64,000 nucleotides of DNA, from positions 372,001 through 436,000 of the forward strand of contig NZ_NOIU01000002.1 of NCBI RefSeq assembly GCF_004136635.1, written 5' to 3'. Within the stretch, counting starts at the first letter, position 1. Every line of letters begins with the position of its first letter. Below the pieces are notes generated by a model, which was not told the origin of the DNA, searched no databases, and saw only the letters and a program-made list of their open reading frames with translations. This document shows, piece after piece, positions 19,105-28,010 of the stretch. The translations under genes and the position numbers were made by a program. Origin of the DNA: Rothia halotolerans. Its GTDB lineage: Bacteria; Actinomycetota; Actinomycetes; Actinomycetales; Micrococcaceae.

Positions 19105-19902
19105 TTACGCCGAGCGGGAGGTCAGCCAGACCGTGAAGCCCAGCACGATGGCCAGCCCGACGGTCCAGATGAACAGTCCCTCGGAGACGGGCCCCAGCGA
19201 GCCGAGTCCGAAGCCGCCCGGGGTGGTGTTGCTCTCGAGCGTCTTGAGGTAGGTGATGACGTCGCGCTTCTCATCGGGGGTGATGTTCGCGTCGTTGAAC
19301 ACCGGCATGTTCTGGGGGCCGGTGTCCATGGCCTCGTAGATGTGCTGCTCGGAGACGCCCATCAGCGTCGGCGCGAACTTGCCGCGGGTCAGCGCGCCGC
19401 CGGCCCCGGCGGCGTTGTGGCACATGGCGCAGTTGGCCAGGAAGACCTTGGCGCCGTTGGCGGCGTCGCCCTCCGAGACGTCCAGGTACTCGTCCTCGGG
19501 GATGGCGGGGCCGGAGCCCAGGGAGGCGACGTAGGCGGCCAGCTGCTGGGTCTGCTCCTCGTTGAACTGGCCCGGCTTGATCTGGGCCTGGGTGCCCTGC
19601 ATCTGCATGGGCATGCGGCCCGTGCCCACCTGGAAGTCGACGGCCGCGGCGCCGACGCCGATCAGCGACGGGCCCTCGTCGGTCCCCTCGGCGCTCGTGC
19701 CGTGGCAGGTCGCGCAGTTCGAGTTGAACAGCTTCTCACCTTCCGCGATGTCATCTGCGGAGTAGGCGGCGCCGCCGGTCTCGGCCTTCGCTTCATTGGT
19801 GGCAGTGGCAACTGCGTAGAGGCCACCAGTGAGCAGCAGGGCGATGGCCAGCAGAGCGATGGCCGCGAACGGGTGACGTCGCTTCTGGGAAAGAGCCTTC
19901 AC
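19105..19902 (-). CDS. qcrC: Di-heme cytochrome c subunit of the bcc complex
   Basis: QcrC directly bridges the bcc complex and the aa3 oxidase. The 265-residue protein has an N-terminal membrane anchor (HPFAAIALLAIALLLTGGLYA) and two cytochrome c domains, each with one CXXCH (CATCHG, CAMCHN). A C-terminal transmembrane helix ends it (LFIWTVGLAIVLGFTVWL). Methionine axial ligands are plausible in GRMPMQM and FAPTLMG. GTG 19902 follows AAAGGATC. Two fused heme domains are the mark of the actinobacterial supercomplex, which needs no soluble cytochrome c. Confidence 0.95.
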   Translation of the reverse strand: MKALSQKRRHPFAAIALLAIALLLTGGLYAVATATNEAKAETGGAAYSADDIAEGEKLFNSNCATCHGTSAEGTDEGPSLIGVGAAAVDFQVGTGRMPMQMQGTQAQIKPGQFNEEQTQQLAAYVASLGSGPAIPEDEYLDVSEGDAANGAKVFLANCAMCHNAAGAGGALTRGKFAPTLMGVSEQHIYEAMDTGPQNMPVFNDANITPDEKRDVITYLKTLESNTTPGGFGLGSLGPVSEGLFIWTVGLAIVLGFTVWLTSRSA

Positions 19903-19954
19903 GTCGATAGATCCTTTGTTGTGTGAGTGCGTGTGCGAGTGCTGGTCTGGTCCG

Positions 19955-20593
19955 CTACTTCAGGAAGTAGACGACGAGGAACAGGACGATCCACACCACG
20001 TCGACGAAGTGCCAGTAGTAGGAGACCACGATCGACGACGTCGCCTCGTAGTGCCCGAACCGCTTGGCCAGGTACGCGCGCCCGATGATGAACAGGAACG
20101 CGATGAGGCCGCCGGTCACGTGCAGGGCGTGGAAGCCGGTCGTGATGTAGAACGCGGAGCCGTAGGGCCCGCTGGCGATGGTCACGCCCTCGGAGACGAG
20201 GGTGGCGTACTCCATGGCCTGGATGCTGACGAAGAAGGCGCCCATCACGAACGTGAGGAAGAACCACTCGATCATGCCCCACTGGCCGACCTGCCAGATG
20301 GCGCCCGAACGGCGCGCCTTGAGCTGCTCGGCCTTGAAGACGCCGAACTGGCAGGTCACCGAGCTGAGCACGAGCACGATGGTGTTCCCCAGCGCGAGGG
20401 GGATGTCGAGGAGGTCAGCACCCTCCGCCCACGCCTCGGGGGAGGTCGCGCGCAGGGTGAAGTACATGGCGAATAGTCCGGCGAAGAACATCAACTCGCT
20501 GGCGAGCCATACAACGGTCCCGACGGACACGATGTTGGGCCGGTTGAGAGTCGGTGACGCCGGCGTACTGGGAGTCTGGGTTGCAGTTGTCAC
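19955..20593 (-). CDS. ctaE: Cytochrome c oxidase subunit III
   Basis: CtaE is a five-helix subunit III stabilising the oxidase core. The 212-residue protein shows [18 protein letters not shown], the conserved helix [12 protein letters not shown], and the C-terminal [23 protein letters not shown] 20593 is preferred over an upstream in-frame ATG because a CATAAT -10 sits six bases before it and no ribosome site exists. It heads the unit that continues into qcrC, qcrA and qcrB, and is divergent from trpD. Confidence 0.95.
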   Translation of the reverse strand: MTTATQTPSTPASPTLNRPNIVSVGTVVWLASELMFFAGLFAMYFTLRATSPEAWAEGADLLDIPLALGNTIVLVLSSVTCQFGVFKAEQLKARRSGAIWQVGQWGMIEWFFLTFVMGAFFVSIQAMEYATLVSEGVTIASGPYGSAFYITTGFHALHVTGGLIAFLFIIGRAYLAKRFGHYEATSSIVVSYYWHFVDVVWIVLFLVVYFLK

Positions 20594-20599
20594 ACAGAC

Positions 20600-20605
20600 A
20601 TTATG
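20600..20605 (-). promoter_or_regulatory. -10 of the leaderless ctaE-qcrCAB transcript
   Basis: CATAAT on the minus strand ends six bases before GTG 20593. TTGGTG (20625-20630 complement) is a possible -35 with a 19-base spacer. Confidence 0.55.
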
Positions 20606-20833
20606 TCGGTAAAAGTCCCGGGGCACCAACAGGAGGGGGCTTTCCCCGGTCCCGGCGTGTCACCCCCTCCAGGATCCCCCGGGATTCCGGGGAACGCGGG
20701 GCGGCGGGTGACGACACTCTCCCTCCTCGTGAGGCCCTGCGCCGGGGCTCCTGTGAGCAGTGCCTCACAGCCGCTTCCCAGAGCCCGCGCAGGTTCCCGG
20801 CGGGTACGCGCCGGATACTGCGCCGCCGTCCCC

Positions 20834-20839
20834 TAATGT
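20834..20839 (+). promoter_or_regulatory. -10 of leaderless trpD
   Basis: TAATGT lies seven bases before ATG 20847, and no ribosome site is visible. Confidence 0.5.
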
Positions 20840-20846
20840 GGTGTTC

Positions 20847-21899
20847 ATGACTACAACGGACGGGACCCAGGAACCCACGTGGAAGAGGCTCATCAACCAG
20901 ATCGAGCGGCGCGAGGACCTCACCTCGGAGGAGGCCTCCTGGGCGATGCGCCAGATGCTGAGCGAGGACTCCGATCCGGTGCAGGTCGCCGGATTCCTGG
21001 TGGGGCTGCACACGAAGGGTGAGACGGCCGCCGAGCTGGCCGGATTCTCCGAGGTGATGCTCGAGCTCGCGCGTCCCTACAGTGGCCCGCGGGAGGCGGT
21101 CGACATCGTCGGCACCGGCGGCGACCAGCTCAACACGGTGAACATCTCCACCATGGCCTCGCTGGTGATGGCCGGCGCGGGCGCGACGGTCGTCAAGCAC
21201 GGCAACCGAGCCTCCTCCTCGACCACCGGCTCGGCGGACGCGCTCGAGCGCCTCGGCGTCCCGCTGGACGCGGACCCGGAGCGGGTCGAGGCGGCGGCCG
21301 CGGAGATCGGCATCGGCTTCCTGTTCGCCAACACCTACCACCCGGCCATGCGGCACCTGAGCCCCATCCGGCGCCGCCTGAACGTCCCCACCGTGATCAA
21401 CTACCTCGGCCCGCTCTCCAACCCCGCCCGCGTGCGCTCCTCCGTGATCGGGGTGGCCCGGGAGAACATGGCGCCGCTCATGGCGGACGTCTTCGCCGAG
21501 CGGGGGGACCACGCGCTGGTCTTCACCGGTCCCATGAACCTGGACGAGCTGAGCCTGATCGGGCCCAACCTCATCTGGGAGACCCACGGCGGCGAGGTGA
21601 GCCGCACGGTGCTCGACGTCGCGGACATCGACCTGCCCCCGAACACGATCGCCGACATCACCGGCCAGGGTGCGGAGTACAACGCCGACGTCATCCGCCG
21701 GGTGCTGGCGGGCGAGCACGGGCCCATCCGCAACACGGTCCTGCTCAACGCCGCAGCCGGGCTGGTGGTGACGGAGCCGGACACCTCGACGCCGCTGGCC
21801 GAGCGCATCAACGCCGCCATCGCCCGGGCGGCGGTGTCCGTGGACACGGGCGCCGCCCAGGCCGTCCTGGAGCGGTGGATCGAGTTCCTCAAAGGGTGA
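20847..21899 (+). CDS. trpD: Anthranilate phosphoribosyltransferase
   Basis: TrpD joins anthranilate to PRPP in tryptophan synthesis. The 350-residue enzyme has the helical N-terminal domain and the PRPP-binding GTGGDQLNTVNIST motif near residue 89. KHGNRASSSTTGSADALE (about 117), NTYHPAMR and a LGPLSNPA motif follow. ATG 20847 is chosen because a -10 box sits immediately upstream; a longer frame from 20760 has atypical N-terminal sequence. It is a lone trp gene beside the respiratory operon, a known arrangement in actinobacteria. It ends at a bidirectional terminator. Confidence 0.95.
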   Translation: MTTTDGTQEPTWKRLINQIERREDLTSEEASWAMRQMLSEDSDPVQVAGFLVGLHTKGETAAELAGFSEVMLELARPYSGPREAVDIVGTGGDQLNTVNISTMASLVMAGAGATVVKHGNRASSSTTGSADALERLGVPLDADPERVEAAAAEIGIGFLFANTYHPAMRHLSPIRRRLNVPTVINYLGPLSNPARVRSSVIGVARENMAPLMADVFAERGDHALVFTGPMNLDELSLIGPNLIWETHGGEVSRTVLDVADIDLPPNTIADITGQGAEYNADVIRRVLAGEHGPIRNTVLLNAAAGLVVTEPDTSTPLAERINAAIARAAVSVDTGAAQAVLERWIEFLKG

Positions 21900-21915
21900 A
21901 CTTTGAGTTCAAGGT

Positions 21916-21956
21916 GAAGGCCTGACCCTAATCTTTCAGTTTAGGGTCAGGCCTTC
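21916..21956. terminator. Bidirectional terminator, trpD / DUF3054
   Basis: 16-bp stem GAAGGCCTGACCCTAA / TTAGGGTCAGGCCTTC with a 9-nt loop, followed by TTCC. It is less GC-rich than other hairpins here and sits in a small A/T-enriched patch. Confidence 0.85.
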
Positions 21957-22351
21957 TTCCGTCGCCGCACGCCCGCCGCGATCGCCCGGTAGCCGAGCAG
22001 GAACACGGCCGTGACGACCAGGGTGACGACGACGAACGACCAGTGCGTCCCCTGCCCGGTCAGCTGGCGCAGCACCATGCCGATCACCACCGTGCTCAGC
22101 CACAGGAGCAGGCCGGTCGGGGCGAGGGCGAGGGGGCTGCGCCAGGCCCGCGTCGCGAGCCATCCGCAGGCGAGTCCCACCAGGAAGGGCCACGCGGTCA
22201 GGGGGATCCCGGCCAGCCCCTCGCCGTGGGCGCTGCGGCCGAAGGCGGCGAAGGCTAGGACGAGGACGACGTCGGCGATCAGGCAGAGCACGGAGGTGCG
22301 GGCGGGCGTGCGGGGGACGGGGCGGGAGGCGTTCCGCTGAGATGAGGTCAT
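21947..22351 (-). CDS. DUF3054 family membrane protein
   Basis: A 134-residue protein with four predicted transmembrane helices. The features typical of DUF3054 are seen: VLCLIADVVLVLAFAAFGRSAHGE, then the TAWPFLVGLACGWLATRAW segment, and a very basic tail (RRRKKA). The function is unknown. ATG 22351 has a TATGTT box (22358-22363, minus strand) six bases upstream, consistent with a leaderless mRNA. It is convergent with trpD. Longer frames extending upstream through the RES gene are shadows. Confidence 0.8.
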   Translation of the reverse strand: MTSSQRNASRPVPRTPARTSVLCLIADVVLVLAFAAFGRSAHGEGLAGIPLTAWPFLVGLACGWLATRAWRSPLALAPTGLLLWLSTVVIGMVLRQLTGQGTHWSFVVVTLVVTAVFLLGYRAIAAGVRRRKKA

Positions 22352-22479
22352 GCCTCGAACATATCCCGGACGGCGGCTGCGGGCAGACCGCGGGGACGGG
22401 GAGGCCGGGTGCGCCCTCCCTCTCGGTCCCGCGGGTCCAGCCCGCAGGTCCTCCACGGCCGCCCCTCGGACGCAGGCTC

Positions 22480-23112
22480 TCAGTCCTCCACGACGAGGTC
22501 CGCCGAGTCGAGCACCGGGTCCACGGTGAGATCCATCTCCCGCTCCAGGAGGGCCGGGACCTTGAGGCTCTCGCCGCTCGTGCCGGTCTCGTGCTCGCCG
22601 GCGGGGCCGAAGACGTAGAGGCACTCGGGGCAGCGGCCCGCCCCGAAGCGGGAGCGTGAGCGCACGCCGTCGAACCCCGCCTCGTCCAGGGCCTTCGCCC
22701 AGGCGCGGGTGAGCGCGTAGGCATCCTCGCGGGGCGCGCTCATATCCCCCGCGACCACCCCGTAGCGCGCCGCCCGCCCCGAGAGGAGGTCGGCGACCCG
22801 CAGCGGCCCCGGCTCCAGCGGCGTGACGAGCAGGCCCGCGACCTGGGCTCCGGGGATCCTCCGGCCGCCCACCAGCCGCGGGCCCAGCATCTCGCGCACC
22901 GCGGTCCCCGGGCTCGAGGCGGTGTTGAGCGTGCCCCGAGGCTCCCGGAGGTTGAACCGGCCGGGTGCGGAGGAGTACCACCAGGGCGAATGGCGCCGGT
23001 GGTGGACCCGGTGCCACGACGTCGTCCCCTCCACGGCGTGGACGGGGAAGTCCGCGTAGGAGCCGGGGTCCAGGGGCGGTGCGACCGTGCTCTCGTGGCG
23101 CTCAGCGGGCAA
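22480..23112 (-). CDS. RES-domain toxin-like protein
   Basis: The 210-residue protein matches the RES domain. It has an early Arg (HRVHHRRHSPWWYSS), the GRFNLREPRGTLNTASS segment, a following Glu (AVREML), and a Ser/Arg-rich stretch, FDGVRSRSRFG, that contains the third hallmark residue. RES proteins are toxins of type II modules that degrade or transfer NAD+ groups, usually held in check by an Xre-like partner. Here the upstream gene overlaps it by 11 bases, as expected. The catalytic Arg, Glu and Ser are apparently all present. Toxicity is inferred from family only. Confidence 0.72.
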   Translation of the reverse strand: MPAERHESTVAPPLDPGSYADFPVHAVEGTTSWHRVHHRRHSPWWYSSAPGRFNLREPRGTLNTASSPGTAVREMLGPRLVGGRRIPGAQVAGLLVTPLEPGPLRVADLLSGRAARYGVVAGDMSAPREDAYALTRAWAKALDEAGFDGVRSRSRFGAGRCPECLYVFGPAGEHETGTSGESLKVPALLEREMDLTVDPVLDSADLVVED

Positions 23113-23767
23113 CGGCGTCGCTCCAGCCGGCGGCGTCGCGCGCGGCCTGGTCCAGGAGGTCGGCGATCGCGTCCTGGTCCCCTGAGTCGATGAGGTCCAT
23201 GACGCTCGGCCCGTCCTGCCCCCGGGCCGGGGCGGTCAGCCAGTACAGCGCCGTCCAGGGGTCGGCCCCGGAGCCGAGGAGGGCGTCGAAGAACGGGGGC
23301 AGCGCCGGTTTGACCGTGCCGTGGGCGAACTGGAGGGCGGGGAAGAGGGAGACGCCGTCGGCCGAGACCACGCGCAGCAGCGTCCGGCGCTTGACCCGGC
23401 CGTCCACGGCCTGCCGGGAGCCGACGCCCAGGTACCTCCGGGTGCGGTCCAGCGTGTAGAGCGGGCCGATCCGCTCGTTGATCTCGCGGTTGCGCAGCTG
23501 GGTGCGCATCGCCTCGCGGGCGGCGTCGACCACCTCGCGCCGCTGCTGCAGGGTGAGCCCCTCGAGCTCGCCCCGGCGGTCCAGCTCCCGGACCATGGCC
23601 GTGAGCTCCTGGGCGATCTCCCGCGGGGAGGAGCCGCCCGGGGGAGCCGCACCGCCGATCTGCTTCCCGGCGGCGTCGAAGCGCACCTCGCCGGCCGCGA
23701 GACGGCGGGCCCGGACCCGCTGGCGGCGGATCCGCGCGGTGGCGGCGTTCCGGTGGGCTGTCGGCAT
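23102..23767 (-). CDS. Probable antitoxin partner of the RES protein
   Basis: A 221-residue protein, very basic at the N-terminus (ATARIRRQRVRARRLAAG), with a helical middle. Its C-terminal half resembles RES/Xre-type antitoxins. It contains RRYLGVGSRQAVDGRVKRRTLL, which looks like a helix-turn-helix or loop that binds DNA. GVSLFPALQFA...VKPALPPFFDALLGSGADPWTALYWL follows, typical of the toxin-binding region. ATG 23767 follows GGGAGG; GTG 23794 is an alternative. The 11-base overlap with the RES gene supports a toxin-antitoxin operon. The domain call is by eye and weaker than that of the toxin. Confidence 0.62.
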   Translation of the reverse strand: MPTAHRNAATARIRRQRVRARRLAAGEVRFDAAGKQIGGAAPPGGSSPREIAQELTAMVRELDRRGELEGLTLQQRREVVDAAREAMRTQLRNREINERIGPLYTLDRTRRYLGVGSRQAVDGRVKRRTLLRVVSADGVSLFPALQFAHGTVKPALPPFFDALLGSGADPWTALYWLTAPARGQDGPSVMDLIDSGDQDAIADLLDQAARDAAGWSDAVAR

Positions 23768-23908
23768 GGCTGCCTCCCGTTCCTCAGTTCTCACCGCTGG
23801 ATGCCTCCATCATCCCATCGAACGTCAATGCCCGTCAATGCCTGGGGCCGGAGCGACTCGGAAGCCGGGACGGGGTGCCGCGCGTTCTCTGCATCGGGCG
23901 CGCGTCGT

Positions 23909-23914
23909 TAGAGT
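23909..23914 (+). promoter_or_regulatory. -10 of leaderless MFS gene 1
   Basis: TAGAGT ends six bases before GTG 23921. The second MFS gene has the matching TAGGGT six bases before its GTG, which supports both starts. Confidence 0.5.
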
Positions 23915-23920
23915 CGGATG

Positions 23921-25282
23921 GTGACTATCCGGAACTCGAGACTCAAGTGGATCATCTGGTCGGTGGGGCTGTGCGCGTACCTCGTCGCGGTCATCAACCG
24001 CAGCTCGTTCTCCGCGCTGGGGCCGATGGCCCAGGAGCACTTCTCCGCCGAGGCGACGACGCTGTCCACCTTCGTGGTGCTGCAGCTGGTGGTCTACGCG
24101 GCCTGCCAGATCCCCGTGGGCATCTGCCTGGACCGCTTCGGGGTCTCCTGGGTCGTCGCCTGTGGGCTGGCCGCGATGTCCATCGGGCAGCTGACGCTCG
24201 GAGCGACCGACTCGATCCCGCTCGCCATCGCCGCGCGGGTGGTCATGGGCGCCGGCGACGCCTGCATCTTCACCTCGGTGGTCCGGCTGGTGGCCGAATG
24301 GTTCACGCGCCGGCAGACGCCCGTGGTCAACCAGGCGACCGGGCTGGTGGGGCAGATCGGGCAGCTGCTGGCCATCGCGCCGCTGGCCGGGCTCGTGGGT
24401 GCGGCGGGCTGGTTCGCCGGCTTCGCGGTGCTGGCCGGGGCGGGTGCGGTCGTCATGGTCCTGGTGGCGCTGCTGATGCGCGACGGCGCCGGCGTCGGCA
24501 CCCTCCTGGAGCGGATCACGGGAAGGAACCGCACCACCCGCTCGACCGCCGCCCCCGAGGACGCCGACACCGGGATGCTCATCATCACCGAGGTCCTGCC
24601 CGTGGTGGGGCCGGGGTCCAGCGGCGTCCTGCCCGCCCTGAAGTCGCTCGCGAAGCGTCCGGGCATCCGCCTGGCCTTCTGGATCCACTTCTCCACGATG
24701 TTCTCCGCGGACAGCTTCCTGCTGCTGTGGGGGACGCCGTTCCTGACCGGCGGGCTGGGCTATCCCTTCGGCGTGGCGGCGGGCGTGCTCAACGTCGCGG
24801 TCGTCTCCTCGATGGTCACCGCCGTGCTGTTCGGGCCGGTGCTCTCGCGCTTCGCCCGGCACCGGGTGTGGCTGGCCTTCTACGGCGTCGTCGTCATGCT
24901 CGCCTCGTGGTGCGCGCTGCTGCTCTGGCCGGGCGCCGCGCCGGCGTGGGCGGCGGGCGCCGTCGCGCTCATCATGGGCGCCGGGATCCCGCTGTCGATG
25001 ATCGCCTTCGACGTCGTCCGCTCGCACGCGCCGGTCCGGCAGCTCGGCGTGGCCACCGGGCTGGCCAACATGGGAGGCTTCACGGCGGCGCTGATCGCGA
25101 TCCTGCTGATCGGCGTGGTGCTGGACCTCCAGGGCAGCGGCACCCCGGAGACCTACGAGCTGGGTGCGTTCAAGATGGCCATGGCGGTGCAGATCCCGCT
25201 GTGGCTGCTGGGGATGGTGATGATCCTCGTCGAGCGGCCCAAGGCGCTCCGGGATCTGAGAAGGCACACGCGCGGGGCGTGA
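23921..25282 (+). CDS. MFS transporter, tandem copy 1
   Basis: A 453-residue major facilitator with about 12 membrane helices. The N-terminal half shows INRSSFSALGPMAQEHF in the first loop and VCLDRFG-like (ICLDRFG) sequence in the conserved loop 2-3. A hydrophilic central loop lies around residues 195-235. The substrate cannot be assigned. GTG 23921 is preferred over ATG 23918 because it aligns with the start of the neighbouring paralogue and with the -10 box. The next gene is a full-length duplicate of identical length. Confidence 0.85.
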   Translation: MTIRNSRLKWIIWSVGLCAYLVAVINRSSFSALGPMAQEHFSAEATTLSTFVVLQLVVYAACQIPVGICLDRFGVSWVVACGLAAMSIGQLTLGATDSIPLAIAARVVMGAGDACIFTSVVRLVAEWFTRRQTPVVNQATGLVGQIGQLLAIAPLAGLVGAAGWFAGFAVLAGAGAVVMVLVALLMRDGAGVGTLLERITGRNRTTRSTAAPEDADTGMLIITEVLPVVGPGSSGVLPALKSLAKRPGIRLAFWIHFSTMFSADSFLLLWGTPFLTGGLGYPFGVAAGVLNVAVVSSMVTAVLFGPVLSRFARHRVWLAFYGVVVMLASWCALLLWPGAAPAWAAGAVALIMGAGIPLSMIAFDVVRSHAPVRQLGVATGLANMGGFTAALIAILLIGVVLDLQGSGTPETYELGAFKMAMAVQIPLWLLGMVMILVERPKALRDLRRHTRGA

Positions 25283-25299
25283 ACGGCGGGGGCCCTCGA

Positions 25300-25305
25300 T
25301 AGGGT
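25300..25305 (+). promoter_or_regulatory. -10 of leaderless MFS gene 2
   Basis: TAGGGT lies in the 29-base gap between the two MFS genes and ends six bases before GTG 25312. The second copy thus seems to have its own promoter. Confidence 0.5.
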
Positions 25306-25311
25306 CGAGGG

Positions 25312-26673
25312 GTGACTCTCCCGAACTCGAAGATCAGATGGACCGTCTGGGCTGTGGCGCTGTGCGCCTACCTCGTGGCGGTGGTCAATCGCAGCTCGTT
25401 CTCCGCGCTGGGGTCCGTGGCCCAGGAGCACTTCTCCGCCGAGGCGACGACGCTGTCCAGCTTCGTCGTGCTGCAGTTGGTGGTCTACGCAGCCTGCCAG
25501 ATCCCGGTGGGCGTGTGCCTGGACCGCTTCGGCGCCTCGTGGGTCGTGACCGTGGGCCTCGCGGCGATGTCCCTCGGGCAGCTGACGCTGGGTGCGACGA
25601 CGTCGATCCCGCTCGCGATCGCGGCGCGGGTGGTCATGGGGATGGGGGACGCCTGCATCTTCACCTCGGTCGTGCGGCTGATCGCCGAGTGGTTCACGCC
25701 GCGGCAGATGCCGATGGTCAGCCAGGCGACCGGGCTGGTGGGCCAGACGGGGCAGCTGCTGGCCATCGCGCCGCTGGCCGGGTTGGTGGGGGCCGTGGGC
25801 TGGTTCGCGGGCTTCGCGGGGCTGGCGGCGGCGGGCGCCGTCGCCCTGGTGCTGGTGGCGCTGATCCTTCGGGACGGTCCCGGCGTCGGCACCCTCCTGG
25901 AACGGGTCACCGGGCGGAACCGCACCGCCCGTCCGCAGGCGCCGCGCGAGACGGCCGGGACCGGCACGCTGGTCATCACGGACGCCCTGCCCGTGATCGG
26001 TCCCGGGTCCAGCGGCGTCCTGCCCGCGCTGAGATCCCTGCTGAGGCGCTCGGGGGTCCGGCTGGCCTTCTGGATCCACTTCTCCACCAAGTTCTCCGCG
26101 GACAGCTTCCTGCTGCTGTGGGGGATGCCGTTCCTGACCGGCGGGCTCGGCTACTCGTTCGGCGTGGCGGCCGGGGTGCTCAACACGGCGGTCTTCGCCT
26201 CCATGGCGGCCGCGCTGCTGGCCGGCCCCCTGCTCGCGCGCGTCGCGCGCCACCGGGTGTGGCTGGCCTTCTCCGGCGTCGTGCTCACGCTCGCGGCCTG
26301 GAGCGTGCTGCTGCTGTGGCCGGGGGACGCTCCGGCCTGGCTCGCGGGGGTCGCGGCGATGAGCACGGGCATCGGGGTCCCGCTGTCGATGATCGCCTTC
26401 GACGTCGTCCGCTCCCACGCGCCGCGGCAGCAGCTGGGGGTCGCCACGGGGCTGGTCAACATGGGCGGGTTCATCGGGGCGCTCATCGCGATCCTGCTGA
26501 TCGGCGTGGTGCTGGACCTCCAGGGCAGCGGGACGCCGGAGACGTATGCGGCGGTCCCGTTCAAGACTGCCATGGCCGTGCAGGTCCCGCTGTGGCTGCT
26601 GGGGATGGTCATGATCCTCCTCGAGCGGCCCCGGGCGCGGCGGGATCTGGAGCGGCACCGGCGGCGTTCCTGA
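25312..26673 (+). CDS. MFS transporter, tandem copy 2
   Basis: This is a paralogue of the preceding gene with exactly the same length (453 residues) and, by eye, about four-fifths identity along the whole protein. Differences cluster in the central cytoplasmic loop (about 200-235), helix 9-10, and the C-terminus. The nucleotide sequences also share long identical blocks, so this is a fairly recent tandem duplication. The substrate is unknown. No terminator separates the copies. Confidence 0.85.
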   Translation: MTLPNSKIRWTVWAVALCAYLVAVVNRSSFSALGSVAQEHFSAEATTLSSFVVLQLVVYAACQIPVGVCLDRFGASWVVTVGLAAMSLGQLTLGATTSIPLAIAARVVMGMGDACIFTSVVRLIAEWFTPRQMPMVSQATGLVGQTGQLLAIAPLAGLVGAVGWFAGFAGLAAAGAVALVLVALILRDGPGVGTLLERVTGRNRTARPQAPRETAGTGTLVITDALPVIGPGSSGVLPALRSLLRRSGVRLAFWIHFSTKFSADSFLLLWGMPFLTGGLGYSFGVAAGVLNTAVFASMAAALLAGPLLARVARHRVWLAFSGVVLTLAAWSVLLLWPGDAPAWLAGVAAMSTGIGVPLSMIAFDVVRSHAPRQQLGVATGLVNMGGFIGALIAILLIGVVLDLQGSGTPETYAAVPFKTAMAVQVPLWLLGMVMILLERPRARRDLERHRRRS

Positions 26674-26847
26674 GGCGGGCGGCGAGATGCCGGCCTGGTC
26701 ACTCGGGAAGTATGGTCGTACAACCTGTGCTTACTGCATGAAGGCGAGGTGGTTGCCTGCAGCCAGCCGCCGTCATCGTCTCGCCGAGCACTCGTGGGTC
26801 TGGCGCTCTCCCCGGCCCGCGGGTGCCTGATTCGTAGGGAGCGGTTC

Positions 26848-27417
26848 ATGAGCTTCACGCCGGTGCCCATCACATTCGCCATGAGCGGGTCGATCTTCAT
26901 CGGGGTCCTGAACGCGGTGCCCACCTTCGTCGTGCTGCTGGTGCTGAACCTTTTCGTGCTCGGCGACGACGAAGGGATGAGCATCGGGATGCAGATCGGG
27001 GCCGCCCTGATGATCGGCGTCCTAGGCACCTGCCTGACGATGGTGATGAACCGTCATGAGCAGGTCAAGCAGCAGAAGACGGTGCCCCATGGGGCGCTGG
27101 TGGCCCTGGCGGAGGTGGCGGGGATGACCGTCGCAGGGGCTGTGATCGCACCGCTGATGGTCCAGGACCCGCGGTCCGTCTGGGTCGGTGCGGTGGCCGG
27201 TCTGCTGGGATGCGCCCCGAGCTTCTTGATCACCTCTCCGTGGAAGGAATCGGCCTCGGAGCAGGAGTTCCAGGCTCGCAACAAGCAGTTCGCCCGGATG
27301 ACCGTGGAGACCCTGGAAGAGCAGAGGGAAGACGTCAGGCACAAACAACAGGAGAAGCTGCGCAAGGTGTACGGCGACCCGTGGGATCAGAGCTCGCGGC
27401 AGGATTGGTGGAAGTAG
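26848..27417 (+). CDS. Unknown membrane protein
   Basis: A 189-residue protein with about four hydrophobic segments (GVLNAVPTFVVLLVLNLFVL, IGAALMIGVLGTCLTMVM, and two more before residue 130). A charged C-terminal tail rich in Glu/Gln/Lys (TVETLEEQREDVRHKQQEK), probably helical, follows. ATG 26848 follows TAGGGAG; GTG 26749 would add an Arg/Ser-rich leader with poorer codon use. I do not recognise the family. It is the first of three small membrane-protein genes in a region with more A/T than the flanks, possibly acquired. Confidence 0.6.
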   Translation: MSFTPVPITFAMSGSIFIGVLNAVPTFVVLLVLNLFVLGDDEGMSIGMQIGAALMIGVLGTCLTMVMNRHEQVKQQKTVPHGALVALAEVAGMTVAGAVIAPLMVQDPRSVWVGAVAGLLGCAPSFLITSPWKESASEQEFQARNKQFARMTVETLEEQREDVRHKQQEKLRKVYGDPWDQSSRQDWWK

Positions 27418-27524
27418 GGGGCCTGCCCAGAGGACAGCGGCTAGCAGAGGCGGGGCCCTCGGTCATGCTGCCCGACAGTATCTGCGTGAGATCCTGGGAT
27501 GACGACTGAAGGTGCGCTTTGGCA

Positions 27525-28010
27525 TTACTCGGGTTCGACCGTCTCATCCGGTGCCTGGTGATGCCGTAGTCTCCACAGATCGAGGGCCGTCCACACCGCG
27601 CCCACTGCGCACAGGAAAGCGGCGGTGACCTGCGGTGGTTCCGGGTCGAGGATGAAGAGCCAGATCCACAGCAGGCTCACGCCCATAAGCAGTGCCGCCG
27701 CGATCCACTGCCTCCGCCACTGGGATCGCAGGATCGCCTCCTGGCGGGTCGGCAAGTCTTGGAGGCGTCGCGAGAGGACGTCCATCACTCGCCAGATCGC
27801 TGCCAGCACGACGATGGGTACCAGCAGGTAGGCGACCGTCGTCCAGCCGGCGACGGTAGTCAACGACTGGCCGGGATCGTCCAGGTTGATGAACCAGAAG
27901 ACCATGCCCATGATCGTGAGGGTCTTCAGCAGCCATTCCCACCAGAGGACCTTCTTGTGTCGATAGGGCTCGGCGGCTCTCGTATCCTCGGGTCTCGGTT
28001 CGGCGGTCAT
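27525..28010 (-). CDS. Unknown membrane protein
   Basis: A 161-residue protein with four predicted membrane helices in two pairs (LLKTLTIMGMVFWFINL and TVAYLLVPIVVLAAIWRVM; WIAAALLMGVSLLWIWLFIL and VTAAFLCAVGAVWTALDLW). They are separated by a basic loop (SRRLQDLPTRQEAILRSQWRRQ). Both termini are hydrophilic and cytoplasmic. ATG 28010 follows GAGGAGG. No family is recognised. It is convergent with the previous gene. Confidence 0.6.
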   Translation of the reverse strand: MTAEPRPEDTRAAEPYRHKKVLWWEWLLKTLTIMGMVFWFINLDDPGQSLTTVAGWTTVAYLLVPIVVLAAIWRVMDVLSRRLQDLPTRQEAILRSQWRRQWIAAALLMGVSLLWIWLFILDPEPPQVTAAFLCAVGAVWTALDLWRLRHHQAPDETVEPE

